Assembly: GCA_052161605.1 (NCBI GenBank)
Contig: CP197409.1
Strand: one strand, 5' to 3'
Origin: JBKCUI01 sp052161605
GTDB lineage: Bacteria; Planctomycetota; Planctomycetia; Pirellulales; Pirellulaceae
DNA length: 64,000 bases
A program made the translations under genes and the position numbers. Under the pieces are notes generated by a model. That model was given only the letters and a program-made list of their open reading frames with translations. It was not told the DNA's origin and did no database searches. Shown here piece by piece: positions 62,416-64,000 of this stretch (position 1 is its first letter; the number at the start of each line of letters is the position of its first letter).

Positions 62416-62608
62416 TTAGGATCGCGGACTAGTCAGGGCCGTTATGCATTGCTATGCCTCTCACCCTCTCCGAGCTGCGCTCGACTCTCCCTCAAGGGAG
62501 AATGAATGCTTAAGTTGAGCAGAGCAGAGCCTTGTTACTGAATGATTCCTATCAGCTATAATGCTTCCATGAAAAACAATCCTAATCAAATCAAGGAAGA
62601 GAATTCCG

Positions 62609-63359
62609 ATGTCGACGTAGTCCGGTGCAACCGTCCAATCCCCCTTTGATCGCTTGCTCTCGCGGACACTCATGCAGAAGGAATCTGCACAAGAGTTATT
62701 ACGATCCCATCTTCCGGCCGAGTTCGTGGCTTATTTAAAGCCCGAAACTCTCGAGCAAGCCGACACGAGTTTCATTGATGCCAATCTCAAGCGACGCTTC
62801 ATCGACCGCCTCTTCAAAGTCGAGTTGACGGACGACATCGCTCGGGAGCTTGGGACGGAAAGCCCCCATGTTCACGTTCTTGTGCTGGTGGACCACAAGA
62901 GTCCTCCCGACAAGTACACCGTCGCATATTACGTTCGTGCTGCAAAAATATGGAAGAGACCCTGGTTTGCCAGAGCTGCTTAAGCCACTGTTCCGAAGCG
63001 TTGCCCATAAATTCCAAGGCCAGCGAGCATCAACATTACTCGATACGATTAGGAAGTATGTTATGTCAGTCAATCCAGTTGTTGGCGAAAACGAGATCCA
63101 AGGGATATTCTCCGAATTCTGGCCTGTAAAACCTGAGCCAGGCTCCGTGGCAGACCAACTGCTCACCAAAGGTCGTCAGGAAGGACATCAGGAAGGGCGT
63201 CAGGAAGGGCGAAAAGAAGGTGAGATTAAGTTGATTCGAACCCTAGAGTCCATCCTTGGAATAAGCGGAGAGGCAACAGATCTTTCCGACAGAAGTTTAG
63301 AAGAGTTACAGCGAATCACCGAGTCGCTTCAAGAGCGCATCAATCAGCGAGGCATCTAG
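62609..63359 (+). pseudogene. Broken Rpn-family (PD-(D/E)XK) nuclease gene
   Basis: The original start is probably ATG 62609, preceded by AAGGAAGAG, but codon 4 is TAG (62618-62620). The frame then reads SPFDRLLSRTLMQKESAQEL and VHVLVLVDHKSPPDKYTVAY (nuclease core), and ends in a stop at 62983. The family C-terminus (GRQEGHQEGRQEGRKEG, LEELQRITESLQERINQRGI) is read in another frame from about 62950 to 63359; the region between is shorter than in intact members, so a deletion with frameshift occurred there. These proteins promote RecA-independent recombination; this copy is dead unless the parts are re-initiated. Confidence 0.85.
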
Positions 63360-63687
63360 AAATGGATCGGAAACCCTTTCCGCAAATGTCTCCCATTTTC
63401 TGGACAACCTGTTGATTTTCAAAATGTATAACCTTTAAACTCTAAGCCTACTGAAATTATCACCGCCCCGCCAAGGAGCCCGAAACTTGCTAACTCTCGA
63501 ACAACGCAAAATGCGACAAGGCTAACGCAAACGCCGTATTCTTTGCTTTCGCCCGATCGGCAGGGAAGCACATTCTAGGGATACAGCATTTCATTGATGG
63601 GGAGTCATTTTTTGGCAGCGAAGGTTGGGATGATGGCATGGCCTGATTGCCTGCCTCGATTGATTCCGTCACGATCTTTGACATTGC

Positions 63688-63752
63688 GTCCCTACGGGAC
63701 GCGAGCGGTAAGGGGGCATTGGTTGCTACCGACATTAGGTCCCTACGGGACG
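63688..63752 (+). repeat. Direct repeat of a palindromic 14-mer
   Basis: GTCCCTACGGGACG occurs at 63688 and 63739, each preceded by ACATT, 51 bp apart. The core GTCCCTACGGGAC is itself nearly palindromic. Confidence 0.7.
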
Positions 63753-63867
63753 AACGGTTTGAATGCCCCGTAGGAGCAAAATGTCGGCAGAAACTCCAAC
63801 CCATTTTATCCCGGCGCTTTCCTGTATCCTGATCCTGCCCGCGATAAATCCCACCTTAAGATATTCA

Positions 63868-63953
63868 CACCGCCAGAGATAAGAGAAACGCAAGGGTATT
63901 AATGATCAACGGTTTTCAAGACAACTCTTGCGTCACTCTTATCTCTCGCGGTG
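63868..63953. repeat. Imperfect 27-bp hairpin preceding a transposase start (copy 2)
   Basis: Arms 63868-63894 (starts CACCGCCAGAGATAAGAGAA) and 63927-63953 (ends TCTTATCTCTCGCGGTG) pair at 24 of 27 positions with a 32-nt loop. It ends 18 bp before the ATG of the following frame. Confidence 0.85.
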
Positions 63954-63971
63954 TAATCCTCGGAGGTTCTT

Positions 63972-64000
63972 ATGGCTCGCATTTCTCGCGTGGAAATCTT
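63972..64000 (+). mobile_element. Start of a Y1/RAYT-like transposase, cut by the window end
   Basis: ATG 63972 has GGAGG 6 nt upstream and encodes MARISRVEI before the window ends. The same start and leader occur at 58269. The family assignment comes from recalled planctomycete Y1 (HUH) transposases and the adjacent hairpin; the catalytic region is not visible. Confidence 0.5.

Larger units (their letters stand above)
61784..62608. other. Repeat-rich gene-free region
   Basis: About 825 bp without a convincing gene. It contains the perfect 29-bp palindrome (62083-62143) within a longer inverted repeat, copy 2 of the CCCTCCCGAA element (62358-62415), and near 62457-62505 a sequence with a small palindrome (TCTCCCTCAAGGGAGA) that looks like a common interspersed repeat. 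Confidence 0.6.
63360..63971. other. Gene-free region with short repeats
   Basis: About 610 bp. It contains two direct copies of GTCCCTACGGGACG (63688-63701 and 63739-63752) and the hairpin at 63868-63953 leading to the partial transposase start. The open frames inside are low-quality. Confidence 0.5.

Noticed and set aside
63490..63804. Minus-strand frame of 104 codons near the right end
   Set aside because: It covers the GTCCCTACGGGACG repeats, is low in family character and lacks a start signal.

Overview
The window looks like a chromosome segment of a planctomycete, most likely Pirellulaceae (Rhodopirellula/Rubripirellula type). The evidence is two separate DUF1501 operons (one with DUF1800, one with DUF1549/DUF1553), many large secreted BNR, PQQ or SMP-30 propeller proteins, a DUF4159 protein with prenyltransferase-like repeats, Uma2 nucleases, and few clear Shine-Dalgarno sites. 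Family calls come from reading the protein sequences; no database search was possible. I saw no rRNA, tRNA or CRISPR array.

Layout. 1-2.0 kb: flagellar rod operon flgF-flgG-flgA (minus strand, flgA cut by the window edge). 2.2-15 kb: a Uma2 nuclease, a DUF3088 protein, a photolyase/cryptochrome-like protein that lacks two of the four iron-sulfur cysteines, a secreted esterase, an SMP-30 lactonase, a 1095-aa BNR propeller protein, and the housekeeping genes hisB and gyrB. 15.2-19.7 kb: three-gene secreted-protein/DUF1800/DUF1501 operon. 19.8-29.6 kb: accessory island with a co-directional set of a 1581-aa sacsin/HSP90-type ATPase fused to an SF1 helicase, a 168-aa unknown protein, an internally deleted AAA ATPase and a second AAA ATPase. 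A degenerate ISKra4-type insertion sequence lies just upstream of the giant gene.

30.5-39.4 kb: a Mrp/Mbh-type cation/proton antiporter operon. Its order E-F-G-(MbhD/MbhE/MnhB fusion)-C-D matches the membrane arm of archaeal Mbh hydrogenase, but two further antiporter-like subunits replace the hydrogenase genes. A PepSY-type membrane protein follows. 39.6-53.1 kb: J-like protein, DUF1549/1553 and DUF1501 operon, dual-specificity phosphatase, PQQ propeller, DUF4159 protein, mtnA with a response regulator, an AsmA-like protein and a TIM-barrel epimerase.

53.1-64 kb: variable region. It starts with a BsuBI/PstI-type restriction-modification pair, a small conserved protein and an unusual BNR-propeller/parvulin fusion. 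It then becomes a graveyard of mobile and polymorphic elements: two copies of a hairpin plus the start of a Y1/RAYT-like transposase, a MazF-type toxin-antitoxin pair, a headless tyrosine recombinase, an RHS C-terminal remnant, a broken Rpn-family nuclease, and several palindromic repeat families including a perfect 29-bp inverted repeat.

The best candidates for something new are the sacsin-helicase island and the Mbh-like antiporter operon with histidine-rich insertions.
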